Below the pieces are notes generated by a model. That model saw only the letters and a program-made list of their open reading frames with translations, did no database searches and was not told where the DNA came from. The translations under genes were made by a program, and so were the position numbers. Of a stretch of DNA of 64,000 nucleotides, positions 24,649 through 34,620 are shown piece by piece. The stretch is from contig NZ_OY808998.1 of the NCBI RefSeq assembly GCF_963681195.1, positions 868,001 through 932,000 of the forward strand, read 5' to 3'. The number at the start of each line of letters is the position of its first letter. Position 1 is the stretch's first letter. This DNA comes from Vibrio sp. 16. GTDB taxonomy: Bacteria; Pseudomonadota; Gammaproteobacteria; Enterobacterales; Vibrionaceae.

Positions 24649-25878
24649 TTATGGTTTGTACCATCCGTCTAAGCCCGTTTGCAATCGACTGGTCGCATCT
24701 TGAGGAGACAAGGTGCCGTTAATTACGCCGACACTGGTTTCCCAAATTTCCAGCTCTAAACTAGGCGTTCCTCGATTAAGGATTTGATAAGAGTTACGAA
24801 TTGTCGAGTCACAAGTATCACGCCATGCAAGCATTTCTTTTGCTGTTGGATCTTCCACTTCAATGAAGTGGTTTGATAGCGAGAAGAAGCCTGGCAGCGC
24901 GTTTGTAAATAGCTCCGCAAACTCTTCACTGGCCATCCACTGAATCAAGGTTTTCGCATCTTCTGGGTTTGAACTCTTGGCATTGATGCCAATACCAATA
25001 TCGGTATGGTCACTGATGAAACAATCATCGCCTTTATTGGCAACGGTGGGGCGGAAGACACCTAAATCAATCTTGTCTTTGAAGGCTAAAATATCCCAAG
25101 ACCCAGCAGGATAAACTGCCGCGTTACCACCACCAAACATAGCGATTGCATCGTTATAGGTTCGGGTCTGATAACCGTCACCCATGTATTGTCCCCACAT
25201 GGCGAGTTGGTTGAAAACATCAACATATTCAGAGTTGGTCAGTTTGCCATCCCCTGACAGCAGCGCGAAACGCCCATCTTCCCCTTGCCAGTAGTTTGGA
25301 CCAATGTTTTGAAAGCCCATGGTTGCAGCTTCCCACTTATCGTTGGTTCCCATTGCGAGCGGGGTATATTTGCCACTTGCTTTCACTTTGCCCAGAGCGG
25401 CATAAAATTCCTCATTGGTGGTCGGCGGTGTGATTCCTAACTCTTTAAAAATCGATTTGTTGTAGAAGAAGCCGTGGATAACGGAGGCCAGTGGCAGACA
25501 GAAGGTGACAGAGCCGTCGTCGGTTTGCCAAGCTGACTGAGCGAATGATGGAAAGTTTTCCATGCCATCAATATCGGTGAGGTCGACAAGGTTGTTCTCT
25601 TGATAGAGCTTTAAAGAATCATCGAAGGGGCGACAAGTGATAATATCGCCAGCATTGCCCGCTGCAAGTCTTTCATTTAGCGCGGTATTGTAGTCGGTGG
25701 CGGGCGTGTGTTTGTAGGTCACGGTAATGCCGGGATGTTTGGCGTTGAACGCTGGGATAATGGTTTCATTCCAGATTTTTCCGTCTTCTCGCCAGCTCTC
25801 GATCACGAGATTTCCAGCGCTGACTAAGCTAGGGAAGCAGCACGTAGCTACCAGTAAGGCTATCGGTTTTGCTCTCAT
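24649..25878 (-). CDS. Orphan family-1 sugar-binding protein
   Basis: Periplasmic solute-binding protein of 409 residues with a signal peptide ending SLVSAGN (about residue 22). The fold is that of maltose-type binding proteins: LVIESWREDGKIWNETIIPA, ALNERLAAGNAGDIITCRPF, GFFYNKSIFKELGITPPTTN and NAAVYPAGSWDI. It has AAGGA before its ATG and lies 26 bases after the chemoreceptor gene on the same strand. No permease or ATPase gene adjoins it, so sensing rather than transport is the likelier role, as an adaptor that presents sugar to the receptor. Ligand unknown; proximity to the glucan locus is suggestive. Confidence 0.8.
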   Translation of the reverse strand: MRAKPIALLVATCCFPSLVSAGNLVIESWREDGKIWNETIIPAFNAKHPGITVTYKHTPATDYNTALNERLAAGNAGDIITCRPFDDSLKLYQENNLVDLTDIDGMENFPSFAQSAWQTDDGSVTFCLPLASVIHGFFYNKSIFKELGITPPTTNEEFYAALGKVKASGKYTPLAMGTNDKWEAATMGFQNIGPNYWQGEDGRFALLSGDGKLTNSEYVDVFNQLAMWGQYMGDGYQTRTYNDAIAMFGGGNAAVYPAGSWDILAFKDKIDLGVFRPTVANKGDDCFISDHTDIGIGINAKSSNPEDAKTLIQWMASEEFAELFTNALPGFFSLSNHFIEVEDPTAKEMLAWRDTCDSTIRNSYQILNRGTPSLELEIWETSVGVINGTLSPQDATSRLQTGLDGWYKP

Positions 25879-25904
25879 ATGAAGTTCCTTTATTTTACCG
25901 CGAG

Positions 25905-27875
25905 TTAGACTTTGAATCGCTTCACTAGGGTTCGTTGGTTCTGCGCTAATTGCGCCAGAGCGTCACTGACCGATGCAGCACCCTGTGCTTCGACCTCAGT
26001 TTTCGACGCAATCTCTGAAATTTCGTTGATACTTTGAGCAATTTCTTGGCTCACTTTTATTTGTTCTTCAGACGCGTGAGCGACTTGAATGCTCATCTCT
26101 TTGATGGTTCCCATTCGTTCGACAACGGTTTGGAGCGTTTTGTCTGTCACTCTATTTTGCTCAACACACTGCTCGGTTTTTTCTTGGCTGGTGTTCATGA
26201 CGCTAACCACTTCGTCTGAACTTGATTGCAGCCGCTCTATCATGGCTTGAATCTCAACGGTCGATTGTTGGGTGCGATTGGCCAGCGTTCTGACTTCATC
26301 AGCGACAACCGCAAATCCTCTGCCGTGTTCGCCCGCTCGAGCCGCTTCTATGGCGGCATTGAGCGCGAGTAAGTTGGTTTGGTCAGCGATGTCACGAATC
26401 ACATCCAGTATGCTGCCAATGTTGCCGGAGTATTGATCCAACTTCTTGGTAATGTCGGTTGCGGTGTTGATGGAATCTAACAGCTCCTCGACCAGCGTTA
26501 GTCCACTTGCCACTTGCTGGCGACTCATCAGGGTACTCTCGTTTGCCTGTTCGACTTCGTTTTGTGATTGCTCCGTTGACCGATGCACTTCAGTCACACT
26601 GGTTTCCATTTGTGAAATTGCTGCGGCGACCATGTCGATTTGTTGAACTTGGGACGAAACTCGGCTCATGGTGGAATCACTGATTTGCGAGGCTTTGGTT
26701 GCTTGCGTTGCCAAGTCTTTTGAACCTGTGTTGATTTGGCTAAGTAAGTGCTTCATTTCGCCGACCAGTTTGTCGATAGAGTGGGAGAGTTCGCCGAACT
26801 CACAGTTAGACTCATAACGGACTTTGTGGGTCATGTCCCCTTCGCGCATCAAACGCAACACGCGGTTGATAAGAGTGAGTGGTGTGTGAATGGCTTTGGC
26901 GGTGAGATAGCCAATAAGCATAGCTACAAGCGCAGAGATTACAGTGAGGATCACAATTAAACGCTCAGCAGAATAGACTGACTGCTCAGTGGCGGTTTTG
27001 GCGTTGTCAACCGCGGTCAAAGCATTGTCAGCGAGGCGATCGAACGCTTTCTCTAAGGTGCGTGACTTTTGTTGAACTTGTCGAATAAGCGCTCGAATCT
27101 CTTCTTGTTGATTTTTTACCGTGAGCATTAAGGGCAGCATGCCTTTTTCTGACACGCCGGCGATTTTTAGTTTTTCAACCACAGTGTCGAACCGTTTGAT
27201 TAGTCCTGCGCTGAGTTTGACGTTTTGTATCCCTTCCTTCGCTAGGGTGGTGTTGCGATTGAAGTTATCGATCAGCTTGACCAGATCCATATCGGGGTTG
27301 GCGGCTCGCAGTGTTCTAAGGTCTCGCTTTATGCCGCTGGTCAGGCGGTCGACTTTGTTGCTCTGCGAGCGGCTTTTACTGAGCTTTGTGAGCAGCTGTT
27401 GGGTGACTCTTTGAAAAGCATCTTCAAATTTCACAAACTCTGCCTGAGCGAGATAGAGATTCTGCTGAGCATAAAGTGATTCATTATGCAGGTTCATGAT
27501 GCGTTGGGCATCTTTATAAAAGGAGGAGGTGAGTGAGGCAATGTTGCCACTGGATGTCGACTGCTCATCGTTGAGTTGTTTGAAAATCGACTCAAACTCC
27601 TTTCGCTCGTTGTCAAACGACGCTTTGATGGCTGGGAGCGCGTCAATATCTTCAAAAGTGAGGTACTCGAGTAGCAATCGTTGACTGTTCAAAATAGAGG
27701 TACGAAGCTGTGAACTTTTCACCAACTGGGGGGTTGCGATTTGCGTAATCGAGCCGATATTGGCATCGACTTTGGTGAGGTTAACGTAACTGAAAACGCC
27801 TAGCGCGGCTAAGAGGATAAACATACCCAAATAACCAAGAATCGTTCTTTGAACAATGTTGAGCGGTATTTTCAT
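25905..27875 (-). CDS. Methyl-accepting chemotaxis protein
   Basis: Inner-membrane chemoreceptor of 656 residues. TM1 spans about residues 12-32. The periplasmic all-helical sensor spans ~33-303, long enough for a double four-helix (HBM-like) module. TM2 is at 306-326 ([20 protein letters not shown]), HAMP at ~327-380, and the signalling domain has its hairpin tip [20 protein letters not shown]. It is co-directional with the sugar-binding protein gene 26 bases downstream. A helical sensor without a small-ligand pocket is compatible with sensing a loaded binding protein. Confidence 0.9.
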   Translation of the reverse strand: MKIPLNIVQRTILGYLGMFILLAALGVFSYVNLTKVDANIGSITQIATPQLVKSSQLRTSILNSQRLLLEYLTFEDIDALPAIKASFDNERKEFESIFKQLNDEQSTSSGNIASLTSSFYKDAQRIMNLHNESLYAQQNLYLAQAEFVKFEDAFQRVTQQLLTKLSKSRSQSNKVDRLTSGIKRDLRTLRAANPDMDLVKLIDNFNRNTTLAKEGIQNVKLSAGLIKRFDTVVEKLKIAGVSEKGMLPLMLTVKNQQEEIRALIRQVQQKSRTLEKAFDRLADNALTAVDNAKTATEQSVYSAERLIVILTVISALVAMLIGYLTAKAIHTPLTLINRVLRLMREGDMTHKVRYESNCEFGELSHSIDKLVGEMKHLLSQINTGSKDLATQATKASQISDSTMSRVSSQVQQIDMVAAAISQMETSVTEVHRSTEQSQNEVEQANESTLMSRQQVASGLTLVEELLDSINTATDITKKLDQYSGNIGSILDVIRDIADQTNLLALNAAIEAARAGEHGRGFAVVADEVRTLANRTQQSTVEIQAMIERLQSSSDEVVSVMNTSQEKTEQCVEQNRVTDKTLQTVVERMGTIKEMSIQVAHASEEQIKVSQEIAQSINEISEIASKTEVEAQGAASVSDALAQLAQNQRTLVKRFKV

Positions 27876-28052
27876 CGGTTCATTTACGCCTAGTAAGGAA
27901 ACTAATAATAAACCTAGACCAAAAGCAGTAAATCTGCTGTTGGTTATCGTCTTTTCGTTTAATTGATAGAGAGGCTAAAGGGTAGCTTTGAGGGTAATTG
28001 CTTGTTTTATATTGGGTTTAAAATATTAGCTTTCACTAAAGTTTGCGTTGAT

Positions 28053-28099
28053 AAAAAAGCGAGCCACCCAGTTCTCCCCCGAATAACTGGATGGCTCGC
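28053..28099 (-). terminator. Terminator after the glucan phosphorylase gene
   Basis: GCGAGCCACCCAGTT (28059-28073) pairs with AACTGGATGGCTCGC (28085-28099), 14 of 15 positions. On the minus strand it is followed by six T residues. Confidence 0.85.
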
Positions 28100-28117
28100 G
28101 AAGCTAACTCGTGACGA

Positions 28118-31100
28118 TTATTGAGTTAGAAGTTGGTGTTTTGGAATACACACCTTTATTTTTTTAATCTGATTATCACGCTCAAACAGATGCTGGCTTA
28201 TCGATTCGCTCAGCAGTAAGCCCTCGATGTTTTCAACCTTCCCATCTGTGAAGAAGCAGGTGATGGTTGCACGGTCTGATAACTCATAAACAAAAGGCAC
28301 TTGGCAGTAGGTAAATGCCAACTGATTCTCATCAACTTTGTAGCTGCATCGCTCACCCAACACGTTCAAACAATCAAACTGAGTCGCTTGAGAGAGAAAC
28401 TCTTGTGGAGATAGCAGTGTTGGGTTGATGCCAATTGCCCCATTTTCCACTTCAATCCCCAGTTCTGTGAATCGAGTGATGACCTCTTCTTTTACCTGAC
28501 CAGTCATCCCCGGCTGCTGAGCGCCCGCTTGTTTTGGCGTATGGGAGTACGGATCGGTTGGGAAGGCGCCGTAGTTATCTGGCGTTTTATTGAACCCAAT
28601 ACCGGCACGAACTTGATAATAGTAGTGCGCTAATTGAGCGGTTTCTTTACTGCTCGGATCGAGATCGCGCGCGGCGAGATAGTTTTCCTGCACCGCCAGA
28701 AGCAGTTTTGACACCATATGCCAGTAGATACAGCCCAGACCTTCATAGCCAAACATGGTGCCAGAGCGCCCAGTAAAGGCTTTATGATTGAAGACTTGTT
28801 CATAGAGGTTATGAACCGCCTCTTTCGCTTCTTCCGTCAGTGCTTTGTACTGATTGCTATCGATGCTGTTGAGCGCCGCAGCAAGGAACTCGGCATTTTC
28901 AAAAGCGGGGTTGAAGTGGACCGCGCCTGTTGCATCTTGATTCACAATGCGTTGGTCTCCCGCTTTGAGCATGGCAGACAACAGTGGTGATTGGGCAATC
29001 TGGTCCGCAGTGATTTGGTTTTTCTCCATGAAGCTTGGCAGATCGCGATCTGGGTAGAGCATAAAGCTGCGTTGATCGTCGCGATACATTTCGCTGGCAA
29101 AGAGGTTATCCAGCAAATTGACCGCCTCCTTCGGTGAAAGTACGCCTGAGCTGAGCACCGCGACTTGACCTTCAAGCATCGGGTACAGCTCTTCAATATT
29201 AAGAGTTTCGCCGCTGTAGGTGACAATGTTGTAGGCGTTGTACAAACCGTCTTGGCGTAAGTTGCTTTGAATGCTGGAGTCGAGCACATCTAGGCTGGTG
29301 GCCAGCATGTCGGAAATTGCGCTCACCTCGACTTGAGTCTTACCCGAGAAACCTTTCATGCGGTAGACGCGGCTGCGGTAGAGCTCAAACGCTTTCTCTA
29401 GCTGGGTCAGAATGGCTTTGCGCGTTTGGCGAGTTACGGTTTCTTGGCGAATCTCTTTGCTCGCGTCTTGCAGCACTTTATGAATCGAAAGCATCCAGTC
29501 GAACACTTCTTTCGACATGGAGATCGAATTCGGTGCCGATTCCAGCAGCGCTTGGGTAAAGGCGACGTAGCGACGCATGTAGTAGAGCGTGACCATGGAT
29601 AAGCCGTTACCCACGATGGCATTGTTGGCATCGTTCCATTCCGGACGTTGAGTGTTCAGCCAAATACCGCCATCGAGCACGAGGTTGCTGAGTTTTGACA
29701 GCAGCGGAACCAAAATCTTTTCCGTCAAGTTGACCATGTAAACCTCATCGCCACCTTCCACGAGCAAGCGACCATCGCTGCCGAGCGCTTCGACACGTTG
29801 TTCAATCTCGTGTTGCAGCTCTTGGTCAAATGAGACCGTATCCTTCGGGTTCGCGAAGAGCTGCTCAACAGAACAGAGCTTGTAAGGGACGTTCGCGTAG
29901 CTGTAGATGTCGCTCGACAGTTGTTCAGTCAGCTGCGCACCCTGATACTTTTTCGCCAGCTCAAGGAACTTGAGTAGGTAGATGATCTGGTGATCACCCC
30001 AGTAGCCGATGTTGCTCCAAGGATCGTCAGGCTCAAGCAGTTCCCAGTCGATGCCATCTTTCGTAATGCGGTAAGGGTTGTAGCCATCAATGGTTGAGGC
30101 ATTCACAAATTTAGCGATAAAGGATTGAATGAAACCAGGGTAGCTCAAAGCGATGGCTTCCCAGTTCTGGAAAATATCACGCCAGTTACCTTGATATGAA
30201 AGTAAGCGCTCACCATTTTCATCTTTGAGTTTGATTTCGTAGTGGTTCCAAGGACGACTCGGGTCACCGTGGCGACGACCAAACGTCAGCGGCAAGTACT
30301 CGTAACTGAGGCGGATAAGCTGTGGGTCTTGGCTGTTTTTCGCAGCAGAGATGAGCTCGGCGTGAGTAAAAGAGTCGGGCAGGTCGGCGAAAAAAGCGCT
30401 GTGTTTTGCGACTACTTTTCGATTGGCGTTGCGCAGCGTCTTGAGTACATCTTGCTTATCTAAGTCGTAGTTGTTTTCAATCACACCGCCGCGCATGTTG
30501 TTAAACAATACGTTCGCATAGTGGTGAACGCTGGTGTTCTCTTCGTTGGTCAATTGCCAAGCGTCCGCGCCCGACATCAACTTAACTAAGTCATTTTGGT
30601 TGTCGGCGATGCTTTGCTCAACGTTTAATCGCAGATCCGCAGGTTTGTCTAACAGGCTAATAAGTTCGCTGACCGCTTGATGATTCTTGTCGATGTCAGC
30701 AACGATCAACCAGCCTTGTTTTTCACTTGGAGCAAGAGAAAGTGTTTTGTGGATCAGATAGCTGCCGCGTACGCCTTTTGTTAGTGGCTCACTGTTGATT
30801 GATTGGCCTTGGCGAAACGCGTTCACTTGTTCGCTGCTCAGTAACAGCTGGTGGTCTCCCTGATCAAGCGCAAAGACGGTGGTCGCAAGGAGAGATTCGG
30901 CAGGCTCTGCGCGATCACTCAGTTTGGCGTACATGGTGTAAAGCGCAAGCGAGGACGCTTCAACTTGTTCGTTCCATTTGTAGGCATCGACCAAAGCGCT
31001 ACGAGTTTGCAATGCCTGCAAAGGCGCCCCAGACGGCAGCAGGTTTTGTACTCCGTCGAGCACATCCATGTCACAAGTTTGGTCACTCAGGTTGGTGAAC

Positions 31101-31564
31101 TCACACTGACGCACAAACCCGAAACGCTCACTCGAACTCCAGCGGTAGCTGAATTTCAGTTGCAGAGAGTGGTTTATCTCTTCAAATACGATCTTGTCCC
31201 CGATGGTATTTTTGTAGAGATTACGCTCCGTTTGGTACAGACCATTGTGGTGTGGGTTAAACGGTTCCCAGAGCATAACGCCGTTGTCTTGTTTGACTCG
31301 AACGATGGTTTTTGAGCCAGTGTTATCGGCACTCTCATGAATGTGATCGACCGAGCGGTAAGGGAACAACGCATTTTCCGGGCGAATGCGACCTGCCGAA
31401 AGCGCCCCCGTTGATGAGATAAACAGCCAGTGATCGCTGGCAGAAACCACACTGATAAAGAAGGGTTTCATCTGGTCAACGTTGCTGATTTTGTAAAATC
31501 GCTCACCGTCTAAGTTAACGAATTGACCGCCAACGGCTAAGTGAGATGGAGTAGCAAAAGTCAT
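28118..31564 (-). CDS. Very large glycoside phosphorylase, GH94/GH149-like (probable beta-1,3-oligoglucan phosphorylase)
   Basis: Cytoplasmic protein of 1148 residues without a signal peptide; start at ATG 31564, preceded by AAGGA. An N-terminal beta-sandwich (TGALSAGRIRPENALFPYRS) is followed by an (alpha/alpha)6 barrel with SYQGNWRDIFQNWEA and IGYWGDHQIIYLLKFLE (near residue 520). This architecture belongs to inverting phosphorylases of clan GH-Q. The length exceeds typical GH94 cellobiose phosphorylases (~800) and is nearer the ~1,100 of GH149 beta-1,3-glucan phosphorylases. The laminarinase and importer genes alongside favour beta-1,3 oligomers, with glucose-1-phosphate as product. Family-level call is strong; GH149 membership is inference. 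Confidence 0.72.
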   Translation of the reverse strand: MTFATPSHLAVGGQFVNLDGERFYKISNVDQMKPFFISVVSASDHWLFISSTGALSAGRIRPENALFPYRSVDHIHESADNTGSKTIVRVKQDNGVMLWEPFNPHHNGLYQTERNLYKNTIGDKIVFEEINHSLQLKFSYRWSSSERFGFVRQCEFTNLSDQTCDMDVLDGVQNLLPSGAPLQALQTRSALVDAYKWNEQVEASSLALYTMYAKLSDRAEPAESLLATTVFALDQGDHQLLLSSEQVNAFRQGQSINSEPLTKGVRGSYLIHKTLSLAPSEKQGWLIVADIDKNHQAVSELISLLDKPADLRLNVEQSIADNQNDLVKLMSGADAWQLTNEENTSVHHYANVLFNNMRGGVIENNYDLDKQDVLKTLRNANRKVVAKHSAFFADLPDSFTHAELISAAKNSQDPQLIRLSYEYLPLTFGRRHGDPSRPWNHYEIKLKDENGERLLSYQGNWRDIFQNWEAIALSYPGFIQSFIAKFVNASTIDGYNPYRITKDGIDWELLEPDDPWSNIGYWGDHQIIYLLKFLELAKKYQGAQLTEQLSSDIYSYANVPYKLCSVEQLFANPKDTVSFDQELQHEIEQRVEALGSDGRLLVEGGDEVYMVNLTEKILVPLLSKLSNLVLDGGIWLNTQRPEWNDANNAIVGNGLSMVTLYYMRRYVAFTQALLESAPNSISMSKEVFDWMLSIHKVLQDASKEIRQETVTRQTRKAILTQLEKAFELYRSRVYRMKGFSGKTQVEVSAISDMLATSLDVLDSSIQSNLRQDGLYNAYNIVTYSGETLNIEELYPMLEGQVAVLSSGVLSPKEAVNLLDNLFASEMYRDDQRSFMLYPDRDLPSFMEKNQITADQIAQSPLLSAMLKAGDQRIVNQDATGAVHFNPAFENAEFLAAALNSIDSNQYKALTEEAKEAVHNLYEQVFNHKAFTGRSGTMFGYEGLGCIYWHMVSKLLLAVQENYLAARDLDPSSKETAQLAHYYYQVRAGIGFNKTPDNYGAFPTDPYSHTPKQAGAQQPGMTGQVKEEVITRFTELGIEVENGAIGINPTLLSPQEFLSQATQFDCLNVLGERCSYKVDENQLAFTYCQVPFVYELSDRATITCFFTDGKVENIEGLLLSESISQHLFERDNQIKKIKVCIPKHQLLTQ

Positions 31565-31583
31565 AATTTTTTCCTTGATACCT

Positions 31584-31658
31584 ACATTTCGCTGATTTTG
31601 AGCAATAAGAACCGTAGCCAAGCTGTGAACCCGGTTCTTTAAGCTTAGAGCGAAATGT
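31584..31658 (-). repeat. Nested inverted repeats between the importer operon and the phosphorylase gene
   Basis: Outer arms ACATTTCGCT (31584-31593) and AGCGAAATGT (31649-31658) match perfectly. Inner arms AAGAACCG (31607-31614) and CGGTTCTT (31632-31639) also match perfectly. Together they fill most of the 114-base spacer on the path from importer to phosphorylase. No T-run follows, so an intercistronic RNA structure (stabilising or processing) is more likely than a terminator. Confidence 0.6.
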
Positions 31659-31678
31659 CTGTTTAAATCTGTTTATCG

Positions 31679-32659
31679 TTATAGGTGATGGCAGCGCGCG
31701 TAATGGTCAGGCCCGACTTGGGTTGGCTCGGGCACGGACTGGGTACATTGCTCGGTCGCTTTTAGGCAGCGACTGGCAAACGGACAGCCGACACTGCTGG
31801 GTTTCCACAGTGGGATGCCACCTTTTTTCGCCATCAACTCGCGTTTTCCTGAGTTGCCCACTTCCGGTACAGCAGAAAGAAGTAACTGCGAGTATGGATG
31901 CTGTGGATTTTGCGTCACGCTGTCGCTGTTTCCCCATTCCACCATGTGCCCGACGTACATCACGGCGGTCTTTTCCGCGAAGTAACGCGCGGTAGCGATA
32001 TCGTGGGTGATGTACATAAATGAAATGCCGTGTTTGTCTTTAAGATCTGACATCAAGTTCAAGATGCCGAGTCGAACCGACACATCGAGCATTGAGATTG
32101 GTTCATCGGCAAGGATGACCTCAGGGTCGACCGCAATCGCGCGGGCAATCGCGACACGTTGGCGTTGACCGCCACTTAGCTCATGTGGGTACTTTTCTGC
32201 CGTCTCTTTTACTGGTGACAGACCAACCAAGTCGAGTAACTCATACACCAGTTGTGGGATCGCTTCTTTGCTCGCACGATTGTGAATCATCAAAGGGCGA
32301 GCGATGTGATGATAGATGGTATGAACAGGGTTTAATGAGCCAAATGGGTCTTGGAAGATCATCTGCACTTGGCGTGCGTATTCAAGCTCACCATGCTCTT
32401 TGATGTACTCGCTGAGCTCTTGGCCTTTAAACTCAACATTACCTCCAGTTTTATCATAGATACGAGTTAAGACCCGTGCGCCAGTACTTTTTCCTGAGCC
32501 AGATTCACCAACAATGGCCAGTGCTTCGCCTTTACGCAGCTCAAACGATACGTCGTTTACGGCGCGCATTAGATTGCTTTTCACTGACTGACCGAGTGGA
32601 AAGTCTTTGACCAAGTTTTTCACCGAGAGAATGATCTCAGGATTGGTTGCGTTTTCCAT
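31679..32659 (-). CDS. Oligosaccharide ABC importer ATPase (OppF-type)
   Basis: Cytoplasmic ATPase of 326 residues, start chosen at ATG 32659 (MENATNPEIILSVKNLVKDF) because GGAGAG precedes it; the longer TTG frame overlaps the previous gene. Walker A is AIVGESGSGKSTGA, the signature LSGGQRQRVAIARAIAVDPE, and Walker B VILADEPISMLD. The C-terminal oligopeptide/dipeptide extension with a Cys cluster (GCPFASRCLKATEQC ... YARCHH) is an iron-sulphur-like motif common in this subfamily. Last of the five importer genes. Transport of beta-glucan oligomers is inferred from the locus. Confidence 0.88.
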   Translation of the reverse strand: MENATNPEIILSVKNLVKDFPLGQSVKSNLMRAVNDVSFELRKGEALAIVGESGSGKSTGARVLTRIYDKTGGNVEFKGQELSEYIKEHGELEYARQVQMIFQDPFGSLNPVHTIYHHIARPLMIHNRASKEAIPQLVYELLDLVGLSPVKETAEKYPHELSGGQRQRVAIARAIAVDPEVILADEPISMLDVSVRLGILNLMSDLKDKHGISFMYITHDIATARYFAEKTAVMYVGHMVEWGNSDSVTQNPQHPYSQLLLSAVPEVGNSGKRELMAKKGGIPLWKPSSVGCPFASRCLKATEQCTQSVPEPTQVGPDHYARCHHL

Positions 32660-32672
32660 GTTTTCTCTCCTG

Positions 32673-33626
32673 TTAAACAAGGTGGCAAGAGACTAAGTTG
32701 CCGTTGTTGACACGCGCCAATACAGGTTCTGCCTGTTTGCACTGGGCAAAGCAGTCGTTGCATCGTTCTTGGAAGTTACAGCCTTGCGGAATTTGCAGTA
32801 AGTTCACTGGGTTACCCGGGATGCCGTACAAGCGCTCTTTTGGTCCGTGAATGGTTGGGAAGGACGAAATCAGCCCTTTGGTATAAGGATGCTGAGGGTC
32901 ACCAAAGACGTTCTGGGCATCGCCAAGTTCAATCAGGTTGCCTGCGTACATCACGCCAATTCGGTCTGCAATTTCACCCATCAAGCTCAAGTCATGGCTG
33001 ATGAACAGAATCGAGAAACCAAATTTGCTCTTAAGCTCATACAGCTCGTTAAGGATTTCGCGCTCGACCACCACATCAAGCGCGGTGGTTGGCTCGTCCA
33101 TAATGATCAGTTTTGGCTCAAGGGCTAACGCGACGGCGATCACCACGCGTTGACGCATCCCGCCACTTAATTGGTGTGGGAAGCTCGCCATACGGTCACC
33201 ATGAATACCCACCACGTTCAGTAGCTCTACGGCACGGTCATACGCTTGTTTGTATGGAATCTTACGGTGAGCAAGAATGACGTCGGTTAACTGCTCGCCA
33301 ATGGTAATCACAGGGTTGAGCGAGTTCATCGCACTTTGAAACACCACCGAGACGTCGTTCCAACGGAATTTACGTAGTTGGCGATCATTCATCTTCAACA
33401 CATCTTGGCCGTTGTAGATGATCTCACCCTCGGAAATTAGCGCGGGCGCTTTGTGCAAACGAGAGATCGCAAACGCGAGGGTGCTCTTGCCGCAGCCAGA
33501 TTCGCCTGCAATACCTAAGGTTTCACCTGGTGCAATCGACAGGCTGACGTTGTTTACCGCGCGAGCTACGCCATTTGGAGAGACATAGTCAACGCATAGA
33601 TTATTGATTTCTAGTAACTTGCTCAT
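32673..33626 (-). CDS. Oligosaccharide ABC importer ATPase (OppD-type)
   Basis: Cytoplasmic ATPase of 317 residues, partner of the preceding ATPase. Walker A is GIAGESGCGKSTLA, signature LSGGMRQRVVIAVALALEPK, Walker B LIIMDEPTTALD. The C-terminal extension has the Cys pattern GCNFQERCNDCFAQC, as in the Opp/Dpp subfamily. Its ATG overlaps the upstream permease stop by four bases (ATGA), indicating translational coupling. Cellobiose and chitobiose importers of vibrios use the same Opp-type layout, which supports an oligosaccharide substrate here. Confidence 0.88.
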   Translation of the reverse strand: MSKLLEINNLCVDYVSPNGVARAVNNVSLSIAPGETLGIAGESGCGKSTLAFAISRLHKAPALISEGEIIYNGQDVLKMNDRQLRKFRWNDVSVVFQSAMNSLNPVITIGEQLTDVILAHRKIPYKQAYDRAVELLNVVGIHGDRMASFPHQLSGGMRQRVVIAVALALEPKLIIMDEPTTALDVVVEREILNELYELKSKFGFSILFISHDLSLMGEIADRIGVMYAGNLIELGDAQNVFGDPQHPYTKGLISSFPTIHGPKERLYGIPGNPVNLLQIPQGCNFQERCNDCFAQCKQAEPVLARVNNGNLVSCHLV

Positions 33627-34612
33627 CTTAGACCTCGGCGTTTATCGGCTTCTTTTTTCAGTTTGTGCCACAGCTTGATGTGCGGGCCGGTACGAAGTTT
33701 CGGGTTGCTCACTTGGTCAATCGACATATTGACGAGCGCAAGCGCACCGCCGGTAATTGCCAATGCCATCGCTGGTACCAGCATTTCCCACCACGCTCCG
33801 GTGTACAGCGCTGACGAGGTTTGTGCCCAGTAGAGCATGGATCCCCAGCTCACTTCGGTTGCATCACCCAAACCGAGAATGCCTAGCCCCGCTTCTGAGC
33901 CCATTGCGTAGATCACCGTACCTAGGAAACCGCCAAACACAATCGAGACAAGGTTCGGTAGGATCTCAACGAGGATGATGCGGATTTTGGATTCGCCCAT
34001 CACTTCGGCAGAGATGATGAACTCCTTATTACGAATCGCCATGGTTTGCGAGCGTATGACCCGCGCGCCCCACGGCCAGGAGGTGATCCCGAGGAGGATG
34101 GTTATCACCAGAGACCCGACTTGACCTAAGAAAGCGGCCAGAACAATCAACAATGGCAATTGAGGGAAGACCAAAAAAACATTGGTTAGAAAGTTCAAAC
34201 GGTCATCAATTTTTCCACCAAAGTAGCCTGATGACACGCCAATGATCACCGCAAGGCTCATGGCAATGATGCCCGCAGAGATTGCCACGGTTAACGATTT
34301 ACGTGCGCCATAGAGCACTTGGCTGTAAACGTCGCGTCCGCTACGAGTGGTGCCAAGCACATGCTCTGCGTTGGGGGCGACATGTGGTCTTGCGACCCGT
34401 TTTTCTGGGTTATGCGTGGCCAATACTGGAGCAAAAATAGCGCCAGCCAACACAATAGAGAGTAACAGGCCGCCAATGATGGCTGGTGGGTTGCCATAAA
34501 AGAAAGCGTACACTTTGCCGAGCGATTTCTTGATTCGTCGCCACGAAAACTTTGATTCACGTTTTGTCAAAGCGTGGGCGGACGATGAAGTCGTGTTAAT
34601 GAGTTTGTCCAT
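33623..34612 (-). CDS. Oligosaccharide ABC importer permease (OppC-type)
   Basis: Inner-membrane permease of 329 residues, start at ATG 34612 (MDKLINTTSS) with AAGGTG upstream; the earlier in-frame start would overlap the other permease. It has an N-terminal cytoplasmic region, one isolated TM segment (IGGLLLSIVLAGAIFAPVLA), the OppC-family stretch VLGTTRSGRDVYSQVLYGAR and then the binding-protein-dependent transport domain with SWPWGARVIRSQTMAIRNKE as coupling-helix region. Functions as a heterodimer with the OppB-type protein. Confidence 0.87.
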   Translation of the reverse strand: MDKLINTTSSSAHALTKRESKFSWRRIKKSLGKVYAFFYGNPPAIIGGLLLSIVLAGAIFAPVLATHNPEKRVARPHVAPNAEHVLGTTRSGRDVYSQVLYGARKSLTVAISAGIIAMSLAVIIGVSSGYFGGKIDDRLNFLTNVFLVFPQLPLLIVLAAFLGQVGSLVITILLGITSWPWGARVIRSQTMAIRNKEFIISAEVMGESKIRIILVEILPNLVSIVFGGFLGTVIYAMGSEAGLGILGLGDATEVSWGSMLYWAQTSSALYTGAWWEMLVPAMALAITGGALALVNMSIDQVSNPKLRTGPHIKLWHKLKKEADKRRGLR

Positions 34613-34620
34613 GATGCACC

